Shown: positions 18,808-29,660, numbered from the stretch's first letter. The stretch is 64,000 nucleotides of DNA from Bog-257 sp963846715 (GCA_963846715.1 CAWJXA010000013.1:496001-560000), one strand, 5' to 3'. The notes: generated by a model not told the origin, from the sequence alone. Program-made: numbers and translations.

Positions 18808-19019
18808 AGCTCCATTACTATCCGGACACGGATTCACTTTACATTGATTTGAATGCGAAGCCCAGCACCGACTCCCGCGAGGTGGCCGAGGGTCTGGTCA
18901 TTGACCTGGATTCGGCAGGCCGGGTGGTGGGCATCGACATCCAGCACGCATCGCAAGTCTTGGATTTGAATACGCTTGAAACCGAGTCGTTTCCTGCAGT
19001 CAAGACGAGGATCGCGTAG
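18804..19019 (+). CDS. DUF2283 domain protein
   Basis: A 71-residue protein matching DUF2283 along its length: HYYPDTDSLYIDL near the N-terminus, then EGLVIDLDSAGRVVGIDI and a final ASQVLDLNTL block. The ATG overlaps the stop of the upstream small gene (ATGA), and a GAGGAAC ribosome-binding site lies inside that gene's end. DUF2283 proteins are often encoded beside a DUF4258-like partner in arrangements resembling toxin-antitoxin modules, with the DUF2283 protein as presumed antitoxin. That role is inferred from context and is not demonstrated by the sequence. Confidence 0.85.
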   Translation: MKLHYYPDTDSLYIDLNAKPSTDSREVAEGLVIDLDSAGRVVGIDIQHASQVLDLNTLETESFPAVKTRIA

Positions 19020-19044
19020 CATCATTTAAGCAAATTGTTGCCGT

Positions 19045-20393
19045 CTACCCCTTCGCCGTCGTTAGCACCTCATTGATGGTGTTAATATCCACCAGCCCAT
19101 AGCAGCCATAGATCGCTGGAAGCACGCGCTCCGACGGAAAGCTTCGACGCAACTGCGCAACACGCTCGGTCCCCGCGCGGTAAGCCGGAAGATACATTCT
19201 GCCCAGCAGCGGATGACGTCCCCAGGCGCCGGAGAGCTTGTCGGCGCGCTCTTCGCTGACGAGGAAATCATTGCGGAGGGCTTTCGCGACTTCGGCCTGC
19301 GGCTTGCTTTCGCCCCAGGTGAGATACGACGACTGGTTTTTGGCATCGTCCTGCAGCAGCGCCAGCAGCACGCCGATCTGCATGTCTTCGTCGGGAAGTT
19401 GATTCGACTTCAGTGACGCCGTGCGCCATAAGGATGGCGTTGTTGGCCAAGCCTTCGAAGAGCGTAGCGGCGCGAGTGTTCATGGTCAGCACCGTGGCTT
19501 CGAAGCCAGCCTTGCCACGTACGTAGAGATTTTGCAGATAGGCGAAAGTCGTCACATGCCCAGGCACGACTTCATGGCTGACGAGCTGCTGAAATTCGGG
19601 GAAGCTGATCTGCAGCGAAGCATTGATTTCGTAGCTGGCTTCGTACTGCGGCGAACCGTCGGTATTGCGCGCGCGGCCAAGATAGTTCATGGAACCGGAG
19701 AACCAGGCTTCTTTAATCGGAAGGAACTCGATGTTGGCGCGCGGAATGTTGGCCAGCTCCTTTGGCAAGTGCGGCAGGAGGTTTGCGGCGCTCAGATTGT
19801 CAAAGTAGGCGATAACAGCGGCGCCCAGAGCTTTCACCGAGCCCATGGGCGTGATCCGCTCGCGCCGCCATGCGTCCACCGCGCCCAGCAAACCACCATT
19901 GCTTGCCGGATAACCGGCACGACTCAGCAATTCTGCAACTCGCTCGCGCTTGGCTTCGGGCTTCGAGGGCTCCGGCGGGCGTCCCGTCGATGACTCCACG
20001 CTGCGCTGGTAAGGAACCTTAGGACCGTTGCCGAGGATCTCCATGGCGAGGTCCCACATTGTGGTAAGGCAATCCGCCAGTCCAGCGAGATACTTTCCGC
20101 GCAGCCCGCCAATCTGCTCCGCCTCCTTGCGAACGCCGGCGATGGCGGCAGGCAAATCGACTTCTTTCAAGTAAGCCTCTACGGCAGCGCGATCGACGGT
20201 CTTGCCGCCAACGCCACCGGTCTCGCGCACTTTCGACGCCGACAGGCGTGGTGTAGGCGGCCGGCAACGGCTCATCGGAGAACCACGAGTCGGCGATGAA
20301 ACGTCCCGTTCCGGACGGGCACATGACGTCCCCGCCCCAAAGCGTGTCGATTCCCAACACAGCATCAGCAACAAATCGTCCTACGGCATCCAT
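19045..20393 (-). pseudogene. DUF885-type putative metallopeptidase, two frameshifts
   Basis: Three minus-strand frames join into one protein of about 448 residues. It starts at ATG 20393 (GAGGA 7 bases upstream) with MDAVGRFVADAVLGIDTL, shifts near 20247 to LSASKVRETGGVGG, and shifts again near 19415 to SLKSNQLPDEDMQIGVLLAL. The centre carries SHEVVPGHVTTFAYL, an HExxPGH-type metal-binding motif typical of DUF885 proteins, followed by AATLFEGLANNAIL. At the first break one missing C restores the frame. The start overlaps the end of the OPT transporter gene by 29 bases, so the two are probably co-transcribed. A role in peptide breakdown after uptake is inference. Confidence 0.75.
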
Positions 20394-22404
20394 TACGCAG
20401 TCCTCTTTTCTTTGACAGAGCTGAACCATAATAAAGACAGAGACCCACAAATAGGATTGCGGAAACTGTCTGCGATATGGGCTCGTTGTTATAGAAGGGA
20501 GTCTGTATCATCTCCTCCCGGTATTTTGGCAAAAGGCGCAGCGCGGCGCCGAAAACTCCACCCAGCGCTCCGCCCGCCATGAGTCCGCCGGCGACAATGA
20601 CGCCTCGCTCGCGAATGCTGCGGCCAGAGTCACCGCCCGTTTTGTCGGCGCGCTTGTTCACCAGGTGCGAGACGAAGCCGCCAACGAGGATGGGCGTGGT
20701 CAGTTGCAGTGGGAGGTAAATTCCGAGAGCAAAGACCATGGAAGATAGGCCGAGCATCTCAAGCACCACAGTCACCATGGCGCCAATACCAAACAGGACA
20801 TAGGCGACCGGTTGACCGCTCATGAATCCTTCGACGATGGCCTTCAAGGCCGACGCCTGCGGCGCGACCAACACCTGGCGCAGGTCTCCGGGCGCAGCCT
20901 CTCCGAATTGGAAGGCCTTGGCCAGCAGGACAATGGTTAGGCCGGCGGTGATCGCCGAGGCGACCACCCCAATGAACTTCACCTTCTCCTGCGCCGAGGG
21001 GGTGGAACCGATCCAGTAGCCGGCCTTGAGGTCGGTAATGAATTGTCCCGAGACGCAGAGGGCGACGCATACCATGCCGGCGAGAGCCATCACGAAGAAC
21101 ATGCCGGTGGTTCCGGAGAGGCCGAACTTCAGCAGCACCACGGCTGAGACGATCACGGTAAGCAAGGTCATGCCCGAAGCTGGGTTGTTTGCGGTGGCCG
21201 CAATCGCGTTGGCAGCCACCGTAGTGAAGAAAAAAGAAAAGAGCAGTGTCAGCGCCAGGCCCATCGCCAGCACGGTCCAGGTGACATGCAGCTGTCCAAA
21301 GAAGACTGCCACGGCGATGGCGCTCACGATTACGCCAAGCAGTATGCCCATGATCGGAATATCGCGGTCGGTCCGCTCTGTATGCGGGGCTTCGCCGTGC
21401 CGAAAGGCATGCAGTGCGATGCCGAACGATCCGGCAACCACGCGCAGCGATTTGAGGATGCCGACGAAACCCGCGGCAGCGATGGCTCCCACGCCGATGA
21501 AGCGCACATAGTTGCGGTAGATTTCGGCGGCCGTCATGTGAGAGATGGGAATGGTGGCCGGATAGACCGTAACATCGCCCATGCGGGTGCCGATGAACCA
21601 GATCATGGGAACCAGCACGAAGTTGACCAGCACGCCGCCGGCACAAAAGATCATGGCTATGCGGAGGCCCATGACGTAGCCGAGGCCGAGAATGAAGCCG
21701 ATGGCGTCGAAGTTGAAGACCATGCGATGGCGATCGACCAGCGAGCGCATGACCGGAACAAACTGGAAGTTCAGGTACTCCTTCCAGACATGGAACGTGG
21801 TCACGAAGAAGTCATAGACAGCGGCGATTGCCGTAGCCTGCAGCAGCAACTTGGCCTGCGAGCCGCCCTTCTCGCCGGTGACCAGCACCTCGGTAATGGC
21901 GGTGGCTTCGGGAAAGGGCAGCTTGCCGTGCTGCTCTTGAACGAAGTAGCGGCGCAGCGGGATAAGGAAGAGGATGCCCAGGCAGCCTCCGGCCAGACAG
22001 ATGAAAATGGTCTGCACCGGGTGAGGGTCAAGGTGGAGGATGTAGAGCGCCGGAATGGTGAATACGGCACCGGCCACCACGCTGCCGGAGGCGCCGCCCA
22101 TGCCGGTGATGATCATGTTCTCCAGCACGGTGGAGCGGCGGCGGTAGATGCGCGCCAGCCCGATGGCGAGAATGGAGATGGGAATTGCCGCCTCCATTCC
22201 CTGGCCGACCTTCAGGGCGGAGTAGGCCGACGCCACACTGAAGATGATGCACAGCAGCGTGCCCCAGAGCACCGCGCGCCATGTGACTTCCGGCAAGCTC
22301 ATGCTGGTGGGAACCAGCGGCACATAGAGCTCGCCTTCTTTCAGCGGCTGATACGCATTCGCGGGCAGGGAATTGGTTTCGAGCTCAGGTGCAGTGGTGG
22401 CCAT
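20365..22404 (-). CDS. OPT-family oligopeptide/metal-chelate transporter
   Basis: A 679-residue polytopic inner-membrane protein with about fifteen hydrophobic helices. OPT family features include EVTWRAVLWGTLLCIIFSVA near residue 38, KVGQGMEAAIPISILA, MGGASGSVVAGAVFTIPALY and LPFPEATAITEVL. It would import oligopeptides or siderophore-type metal complexes in a proton-coupled manner; the substrate cannot be read. The last about 18 residues (after ALSKKRG) look non-native and overlap the start of the DUF885 gene, so the true C-terminus may differ. The pairing with a putative peptidase supports a peptide substrate. Confidence 0.92.
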   Translation of the reverse strand: MATTAPELETNSLPANAYQPLKEGELYVPLVPTSMSLPEVTWRAVLWGTLLCIIFSVASAYSALKVGQGMEAAIPISILAIGLARIYRRRSTVLENMIITGMGGASGSVVAGAVFTIPALYILHLDPHPVQTIFICLAGGCLGILFLIPLRRYFVQEQHGKLPFPEATAITEVLVTGEKGGSQAKLLLQATAIAAVYDFFVTTFHVWKEYLNFQFVPVMRSLVDRHRMVFNFDAIGFILGLGYVMGLRIAMIFCAGGVLVNFVLVPMIWFIGTRMGDVTVYPATIPISHMTAAEIYRNYVRFIGVGAIAAAGFVGILKSLRVVAGSFGIALHAFRHGEAPHTERTDRDIPIMGILLGVIVSAIAVAVFFGQLHVTWTVLAMGLALTLLFSFFFTTVAANAIAATANNPASGMTLLTVIVSAVVLLKFGLSGTTGMFFVMALAGMVCVALCVSGQFITDLKAGYWIGSTPSAQEKVKFIGVVASAITAGLTIVLLAKAFQFGEAAPGDLRQVLVAPQASALKAIVEGFMSGQPVAYVLFGIGAMVTVVLEMLGLSSMVFALGIYLPLQLTTPILVGGFVSHLVNKRADKTGGDSGRSIRERGVIVAGGLMAGGALGGVFGAALRLLPKYREEMIQTPFYNNEPISQTVSAILFVGLCLYYGSALSKKRGLRNGCRRTICC

Positions 22405-22649
22405 TGATGCAATCTCCTGGCAATCTGGCAGCCGAAGGAATTGTATATGGTGGGAGCAAGCGGGGATGTGATGTGGGTTGGGAGGGTCAGTGATCCCAGG
22501 TTAGCGTCCAGAGTTGGAACGCGAACCTGAGGAACCAGGCTCATAATAAGTCCCGCGGGGGGTATGAACCGGTTTAGAAAGTAGAGCTCGGGATTGACGT
22601 TACGAAACGTGTAACTAGACTGCGTTCTGGTGCTTGAGATGAAAATACC

Positions 22650-22673
22650 CACTCAACCAAGGAAGGTTGAGTG
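22650..22673 (-). terminator. Perfect hairpin downstream of the 22743-23708 gene
   Basis: A 9-bp perfect stem (CACTCAACC/GGTTGAGTG) with a 6-base loop, followed on the minus strand by GGTATTTTC. It lies about 70 bases after the stop of the minus-strand gene and before the OPT gene, so it fits a weak intrinsic terminator. The T tract is short. Confidence 0.5.
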
Positions 22674-22742
22674 GGGCGCTAGGCGATACTTGCTGTTTCC
22701 TTCGAGAATGCTCATCGTGGATACTTCAGTGCAAAACTTAAT

Positions 22743-23708
22743 TCACTGAGCCCGAACGCCGTTTACGCCGTCGAATTGGCTTGGACAATCCTGGCGGATT
22801 AGCCGACTACGGTTCATCCAATGTTTGGGCCACGTGTGCAAGCGACAGGTGTTTAGACCCTGCTGAGCCTTAATCAGTGCGCTCCGCTCTGCAGCGAGGG
22901 TCTTGTTGACATCCCCAATGAGCTGCTGGATCTCGCGCCTTTGCGCGGGCGGTGCAACTGCCAATTTCAGGTTCAGCATCACCAACTCCTTCCGCAAGGC
23001 GCCGATCTTGTTCGTCATCGACTTGATGCTGTCGGTCCATCGTGAACAGGGATCGAAAGGTCTCCCTACTACCGCCTTGGCGAGAGGAAACCCGAATTTG
23101 TTTTCGATCCAAGGCAACTGGAGTGAGATGGTCTGGGGTTGCTGAAGCATCTCCGGCCCCAATACTTGGTAGCTAAACCCCACATATTCATCCTGCACTT
23201 CCTGCCCAATCCACGTTTGGAACTTGTCCCAGTCGCTGAGGTGTGAGCGTATGGCATCTTTAACCTGGCTGCTAATCCCATCCGCTATTGTCTGTACTTC
23301 CTGCGGACTTGGGACGCCGATACCGTTATTCGTTATGAAATCGTTGAGCTGTTGCGAGACCGCCGGTGCAAAGGCCGCGTAGCCGGCGCTGATTGCGTCG
23401 TCCGGTGTGTCGTGTTGTCCGAAGCAGACGATGAGTACACCGATGGCGGCGACATTGATACCGCCATCGTCGAGAACCGTCTCAAACGTTCTGAAATTTG
23501 GCGGAATAAGCACTTCGTCCAATTCCCATTGCAGCTTCGGATAGATAATTCGTGTATCGGGGACGTTTGGAACGAAGACTCTAACGGGATTGGAACCTGC
23601 TAGCGTCTGGATGTCTGCCCAGAAATATGCAAACCAGAGATAGTACTGTGGTGTATTTGGTGAAAACGGCCCTGTCATTTCGGGAATGTTCAAGGTTACG
23701 GTGATCAT
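22743..23708 (-). CDS. Hypothetical protein, third gene of an unrecognised cluster
   Basis: The start at 23708 (MITVTLNIPEMTGPF) is preceded by AAGGAGG; an in-frame codon at 23750 would add 14 basic residues. About 321 residues, no signal peptide and no recognised domain. The N-terminal half is beta/alpha with aromatic motifs (TPQYYLWFAYFWADIQ, VLIVCFGQHDTPDD). Residues about 245-300 form a predicted coiled coil rich in Arg/Gln/Leu (ALRKELVMLNLKLAV, REIQQLIGDVNKTLAAERS). It shares strand and close spacing with two equally unfamiliar genes upstream, so the three may act together. No function is proposed. Confidence 0.65.
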   Translation of the reverse strand: MITVTLNIPEMTGPFSPNTPQYYLWFAYFWADIQTLAGSNPVRVFVPNVPDTRIIYPKLQWELDEVLIPPNFRTFETVLDDGGINVAAIGVLIVCFGQHDTPDDAISAGYAAFAPAVSQQLNDFITNNGIGVPSPQEVQTIADGISSQVKDAIRSHLSDWDKFQTWIGQEVQDEYVGFSYQVLGPEMLQQPQTISLQLPWIENKFGFPLAKAVVGRPFDPCSRWTDSIKSMTNKIGALRKELVMLNLKLAVAPPAQRREIQQLIGDVNKTLAAERSALIKAQQGLNTCRLHTWPKHWMNRSRLIRQDCPSQFDGVNGVRAQ

Positions 23709-23783
23709 GAGCCTCCTTCGGTGTACAGGTCTTGTTTTGTGCCTCTTCAATCAAGGGGAAGTGTTTCTCGGTGTCCAGGCCGA

Positions 23784-25265
23784 CTAAACCACGTTGATTG
23801 AAGCCTGTGCCTTGAGGGGACAGGGCAGTGAAGGATCAAACGTTATCGAGATAGCGCTCGACACGAAGAAACCTCCGATATGCTGTGCGGCAATCTGCGG
23901 CGGCGTACCCGGGTCGGTTAAGTTCACATCCTGCGCGAAGACGTATACCCGCCACGTACCGTATACGTCCTGTTGCTCCTTTAGCAGCAAACGGTAGGCC
24001 TTCTCCAGATCAAGCGAGCCAGCGTAGACTCCGTCATTCGCAGCGGGATCGAAACCCAGGCCGTCATCGGTGAGCGGCTCAACAAAGTACAGCCCTCCCG
24101 GAGCGCGGAACAAGCAGAAGGAGTAGACTTCGGGTCCTCTATACAGGTCTGCTCCGCTCTTATGAAACTTAGCCCTCACCCACAGCGGGTCGAACGCTTG
24201 AACAACTGCTGGCGTATCCATCTCGACACCATCTGAGATGTGGATGTTGGTCTGTGTTTCGCTGACGGAATACGTGTAAGTATTGGCATTAGTCGTCCTG
24301 GTGTAGGCCCATTTCACATCGGCGGTGTAAGCCTTGCCGGCGTTTGGAGGATCGGGCAGCGACCAGTTCGCCACCACACTTTCTCCCGTCGTGAGCTCGC
24401 CCGATGCCGGAGGGGTATTCTCCTGGCCTCTCCAGAAAGGATCGGCGGCATCTGATAAGGCCACCGCGAGGGCGATGGTGGCCACTCCGGCTGCGATACC
24501 CTTCCCAGCGTTTCCACCCAAGCTTGGAGAGCAGCAGTGGATCGATGGGTCGGTCTCTTCAAAGGTGCCGCTGACGCCCGCGCTGGCAGTCCCGTTTCCG
24601 TTGACCGCTTCCACTAGTGCAACGATCGAAGCAATTGCGAACACGATGCAGCCGAGGACCTTCCACCACGGATCACTGAAAGGCAGTTCGCCGTGTACCC
24701 CCGGGTATGTCGGATTAGGTGCCCAGCCCAAAGTGACACCCGTCGGTATCCACGGACCTCCCGGCGGAATGCAGAAGCAGTTTCTGCTTCCCTTTGTCCT
24801 ATCGCCGTTCTCCCAAGTTGGGGCCTGAGTAATCGCACTGATTTTCGAGACGGTCAGCGTGCCTACTTCGACTGTGCACGTATACCTGTTCGTCAAGCTG
24901 TTGTAGCGCGTCTGCGAACAATATCTGCTGGATTGTGGGCGTGAGCGAACCCGTCCGCTTTGGCCAAGAAGCTCACCATGCGCTTTCCTGGCGTGGCGTT
25001 CTTAAGTTTGCGTCCCACTTCACCAGCACAGACGCTCCCGCCGGGATGGAGGCAAAGGTATAAGTAAACGCAAGCGGCACGATACCGGATCCCCAACACT
25101 CTGCAAGTACAATTCCACATTGTTCAATGCTGAACTGGATTGGTTATTGTAGTGGCAGGCAATCTGGAGATAGTAGATCGCATTATCGAATATTCCATCT
25201 GGCGCAGAGCCGGTAACCGCTTCGATCGCGAAGTGGTCGTGTGAGCACTTGCATGGGAGTATCAC
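23784..25265 (-). pseudogene. Hypothetical protein with DDG-type beta domain, frameshifted near its N-terminus
   Basis: The intact frame 23784-24896 (370 residues) contains a GKGIAAGVATIALAVAL hydrophobic stretch and a C-terminal beta-sandwich-like part. That part carries the pattern LTDDGLGFDPAANDGVYAGSL, a DDG...DGVY motif seen in several extracytoplasmic beta domains. Upstream, coding similarity continues across at least two more frames: IFDNAIYYLQIACHYNNQ, then LAFTYTFASIPAGASVLVKW, then SLTPTIQQILFADALQQL, back to MILPCKCSHDHFAIEAV at 25265. The full protein would be about 490 residues. The breaks cluster at 24.89-25.10 kb. No family is recognised with confidence. Confidence 0.6.
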
Positions 25266-25280
25266 TCATGGCTGTCCTCC

Positions 25281-26103
25281 TTATCTTTCAGCGACCACGA
25301 CGAACGCCAGTCCGCCGACGATCTTGTCGGCATTGCGTTCGACGAGATGCACTAGTTGGTATTCATCCGCCGTCAACTGCTTGGCACGGATAGAAGCGTA
25401 TACCGCAGCCGCCTGTCCACGGGGCACTCGTAATTCCAGCATATGGCTCCCCAGCGGGTCCTTATCCCCAACGCAGCGTGGCTCTAACGACAGTCCCACC
25501 TCGACCCCACCTTTGGAGGCGGGCTTCAGATGGCTAAGCCCTAGCCGACGCAGCGACAGGGCATCCAGCTCGCCCCCCACTTGAGCAGTGACGAGAGCAA
25601 GCTTGTCGGTGCGTTGTAGAGCCGAAACGGTGATGGTGCGAAACATTGCCTGCATGCTAGCCGCCACCACAGTGAGGTTCTTCTGCGCCACTTGGCGGTA
25701 CGCAGGGGGATCGAAGTCGTTTGGCGGTGGGTCAGGGAGCGGGTCGTCAGAATAGTTAGCCACCACCACCAGACATTCTTGCCGCCGTTGACCAACACCG
25801 GCACCCAGGACACCAGGCAAAGAGCATCCTGGCTGCCGCTGGCAGGCACGTCCGCGTACGCCGAGCCTACTATAGTGAACTGCTGCGCAGCACCTGCAGC
25901 GCCGGATTGACCCAAAAGAAATCTAGCCGGACTCCGCTCGCATCGCTATTGCCAGTGTTCACAACGTGGGCCCAAAGATATGCCGTTTGGCCTGCGATGG
26001 GACTTCCCGGCGGTCCGTTAGGATCGTTTCCGGGTACAACCCAGATGTCTGGACTTAAGTACCAGTCTGGGCTGCCGTCTCGAATTAGGAGCTGTACTGA
26101 CAT
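25281..26103 (-). pseudogene. Hypothetical protein with CARDB/Ig-like N-terminus, two frameshifts
   Basis: Three minus-strand frames combine into one protein of about 273 residues. The N-terminal part (SPDWYLSPDIWVV, YLWAHVVNTGNSDASGVRLD, FFWVNP, then FTIVGSAYADVPASG and ALCLVSWVPVLVNGG) has the strand pattern of a CARDB-like beta-sandwich. The C-terminal 179 residues (25281-25820) begin with ECLVVVANYSDDPLPD and end in LTADEYQLVHLVERNAD. Breaks lie near 25885 and 25790. The start MSVQLLIRDG is preceded by GGAGG. It is the first gene of the three-gene cluster and is divergent from the kinase gene. Function is unknown. Confidence 0.6.
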
Positions 26104-26385
26104 GCGAGGACCTCCCTGTTAGTGATGTGTGTCAGGCTGACCCGTGCAGCAGCGCATCGATTCGCAATCGGGGTAGGCACCCTTCTCGCACTAGCCGCGA
26201 CTCCGCGTTTCTACAAGCCTTGTTGCTAGGGCCCCTTTGCCTGGAACGCATAGTGCGTCAACTCCGCTTTCCGCGCAATAGTCAGGAACTTACCGCCGCC
26301 TTAAATTTGTATTACCGCCCAAGCTATTGATTCAAAATTCACTTGCTGCAAAGGAAGGAAGCCGAGGTAGAATTCCGCCTAACTT

Positions 26386-29300
26386 TTGTCTGTACCGGGG
26401 TGCGCCGCCGTGGGGTCTAAGCCTGTCTCAACGCCCAGCTCCATCCGCTTTGGTGAAGATTTCGAGCTGGACGTGCGCGCCTACGAGCTGCGCTCGGCGG
26501 GAATCCCCCTGAAGCTGAAACCCATCCCCTTCGAACTCCTGCTGTTTCTGGTGGAGCGACGAGGCGAGCTGGTCACGGAGCTTGACGTGCGCGCCTATGA
26601 GTTGCGCTCGGCGGGAATCCCCTTGAAGCTGAAGCCCATCCCCTTCGAACTCCTGTTGTTCCTGGCGGAGCACCGCGGCGAACTGGTCACCCGCGAGCAG
26701 ATCGTCGAGCGCATCTGGGGCAAGGGCGTCTTCCTCGACACCGACAACAGCATCAACGGGGCGATCAGCAAGATCCGCCAGGTTCTTCGGGATGACGCCG
26801 CGCAGCCGCGCTTCGTTCAGACCGTTACCGGCCGGGGCTATCGCTTCATTGCTCCGGTCACAGAGGCCGGTACCCCGCCTTCTCCGGAACCCGACACCGC
26901 CCCCCAAACTCCACCTGCTGAGAGCCTGATCGGGAAGAAACTCTCCCACTACCGCATTCTCGAACTGCTCGGAGGCGGCGGCATGGGAGTGGTGTACAAG
27001 GCCGAAGACCTGAAGCTGGGCCGCCGTGTCGCCATCAAGTTTCTTCCCAGCGAATTAGCCAATGATCCCACGGCTTTTCACCGGCTCGAACAGGAGGCAA
27101 GGGCTGCGTCAGCCCTGGACCATCGCAACATCTGTTCCATTTATGAGCTGGAGGAACATGAGGGCCAGCCGTTCATCGTCATGCAGCTGTTGGAAGGCCA
27201 GACGCTGCAGGAGAAGCTTGAGGCCGCTGCCCAGGAAGAGAGGACCCTGCCGCTGAGGGAGGTGCTCGATGTGGCGGGTCAAGTGGCGGAAGGCTTGGAG
27301 GCAGCGCACCAGAAAGGCATCATCCATCGCGACATCAAGCCCGCCAACATCTTTATTACGAGCCGCCATGAAGCCAAGATCCTCGATTTCGGACTGGCAA
27401 AGGTGCTTGAGGACGAACTCAGCGCCGAGAGTGATCTCGAACGAGATGCCGGCAAGGAACTCGCAGGAGCCGCCACACGCCCGTCGGCCTTTAGCCTGCG
27501 CCTGACGCTTACGGGAATTCACATGGGCACGGCCTTCTACATGTCGCCGGAGCAGGTGCGCGGCGAGAAGCTGGACGGGCGGACCGACATTTTTTCGTTC
27601 GGCCTGGTGCTCTACCAGATGGTGAGCGGTCAGCGCGCTTTTCCCGGCAATACAACCCAAGTAGTACACGACGGCATTCTGCATAACTCGCCGGTGCCAT
27701 TGCGCGAGTTGAATCCGACTCTTCCGGCCAAGCTGGTTGCCATCATCGACAAGTGCCTGGAGAAGGAGCGCGAGCGGCGTTACCAAACTGCCGCCGAAGT
27801 TCGTGCAGCGCTGGAAGAAGCAAGGAAGGTCGCCGTCCCTGGTTCCGCCTCCTCGCGGCGTCTGAGGAGCATCGTCGTTGCCGGCGTCGCGATCCTAACT
27901 GCGGCCTGCGTGGCGGGTATCTGGTGGTGGCGAAGGCCGATGGCTGAGTCTGCCTTCAAGAGTTATCGGGTGAGCGCACTTACCTCCAGCGGAACTGTGG
28001 CGTTCGCCAGCATCTCCCCCGACGGACGCAACTTGATTTTCGCTGATGAGGAGGGACCCAAGCAAAGCCTCTGGCTCCAGCAAGTGGCGACTTCAACCGC
28101 TGTTAAGATCCTTGGGCCGGTATCGCACCCATTACTAGAAGGTTTACGTTTCACTCCGGATGGCAATTACTTCTACTACATCGAAGAGGAGCCCGGAGGG
28201 GAGACCCAGAGCCTGTATATGCTCGGGGTGACAGGCGGTTCTCCACAACGAATCGTCTCCAACATTGATGACTGGAGCGCGGTGGATATCTCTTCCGACG
28301 GCAAACAGATTGTTTACACCCGCCGCAACCTCAAGAATTCAGAATATTATCTGTTGACCGCGAATGCCGACGGAACCGGGGAGAGACGCCTTCTCACTCT
28401 TTACGGGTCGGAGATGATTGGCCTGCCCGCATGGTCCCCCGACGGAAAGAGCATTGCGTTTGGCATCGGCCAAGGTGGAAGTATGAAGACCATCGCAGTC
28501 ATCTCCAGTCAAGGTGGGGCGGAACGACGGCTCCCGCCAGACGTACGCACTGTCTCGCAGCTAGCGTGGCTTCCGGACCAGAGTGGCTTGCTGGTTTCCG
28601 CATGGCCGAATGGCGGAGATAATTTCTCTCTCTGGATACTCACCTATCCCGCCGGAAAGCTGCGCCAGATCACCAGCGATCTTGTCAGTTATTTTGATGT
28701 GAGTCTCACCCAAAGCGGGCGGAGCCTGATGACCGTACAGAGGCAGATGGATTCGGCCCTCTGGGTCGCTTCCGCGAGCGATCCAACCGACGCCACGCCA
28801 CTACACGAGGGCGCAACCCGCCAGGACGGAATCTGGGGGGTGAACTGGCTGCCGGACGGACGCCTGGTGTTCGGCATCGGGGATGTTTCCGAGTTGTGGG
28901 TGGTGGATCGTGATGGAAACAATCGACAGCAACTAACGCATGTCGGTAAGACGGCCACGAATCCAACCTCAACGCCCGCTGGCGGTACCATCGTCTTTCA
29001 AAGGCGTGATGCTTCCCTTCCTCTGATATCTGGGCAATCGACCTTCACGGGGACAACCTGAGGCAGCTCACAAGCGGGCCTGGCAAGAAAGTACAGGCCA
29101 GAGATCTCGCCGGATGGAAAATGGATTGTGTATGCCTCCGGGAATAACTGCTGGAAGATGACTCTTGCCGGCGGCAAAGTTACGAACCTGGAGCCGCGAG
29201 GAGGCATTTTCCCAACCATATCGCCCGATGGACGCTGGATTGCCTTCGAGGCGGTGGACAACCACATCGAGATCGTTGCCGCCGATGGCAAAGGCCAGCC

Positions 29301-29592
29301 CCGCCTGCTGCCGTTCATGGACGAGCCGCAAGCTCCAAACCCGATGACAGCGCATGCGACGGCTTTCCCCATTCGCTGGAACGCCGCCGGCGATGCTCTA
29401 ACCTTTGTGCGGACGCGAGATGGCGTTTCCAATATATGGGCCCAGCCCATCAATGGCGGCCCGCCACGGCAGTTAACGCATTTCACTTCGATGGTGATCT
29501 GGAGTCACGACTGGTCGCGTGACGGCAAGTATCTGGTAATGGCGCGCGGCAACTTCTCCCGCGACGCCGTTCTGCTGACCGATTTGCGCTAG
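26386..29592 (+). CDS. Winged-helix / Ser-Thr kinase / beta-propeller fusion receptor (two compensating frameshifts)
   Basis: About 1,068 codons. Order of parts: an OmpR/PhoB-type winged helix (about 15-165) with an in-frame duplicated segment; a Ser/Thr protein kinase domain (about 185-480) with GGGGMGVVYKAED, VAIKF, HRDIKPAN near residue 315, DFGLAK and MSPEQVRGE; a TM helix (about 495-512, VAGVAILTAACVAGIWWW); and TolB/PD40-type propeller repeats (SPDGRNLIFAD, SPDGKSIAFG). The first frame stops at 29061. Frame +1 there reads DIWAIDLHGDNLRQLTSG, and the original frame resumes as ISPDGKWIVYASG, so two opposite indels near 29015 and 29095 disrupt only about 30 residues. Start is uncertain (TTG 26386 or GTG 26410). 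It probably senses external ligands and signals inside the cell. Confidence 0.85.
26464..26691 (+). repeat. In-frame 114-bp tandem duplication within the winged-helix domain
   Basis: Two adjacent 114-base copies (26464-26577 and 26578-26691) each encode 38 residues starting ELDVRAYELRSAGIPLKL and ending in GELVT. The copies differ at about a dozen positions, nearly all third-codon, with only Val/Ala and Arg/His changes visible. This duplicates the N-terminal strands and first helix of the winged helix. Confidence 0.9.
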
Positions 29593-29660
29593 CGGGGTGC
29601 CCAGATTCGCGTCCCTTCTTTGGACGATAACCTGGCAAGCGTTAGAGGCCCAGGTCTAGT

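Noticed and set aside
21286..22407. 373-residue open frame on the plus strand across the OPT gene
   Set aside because: Composition is His/Asp/Gly-rich as expected from the antisense of a membrane protein in a GC-rich genome; no ribosome-binding site or domain.
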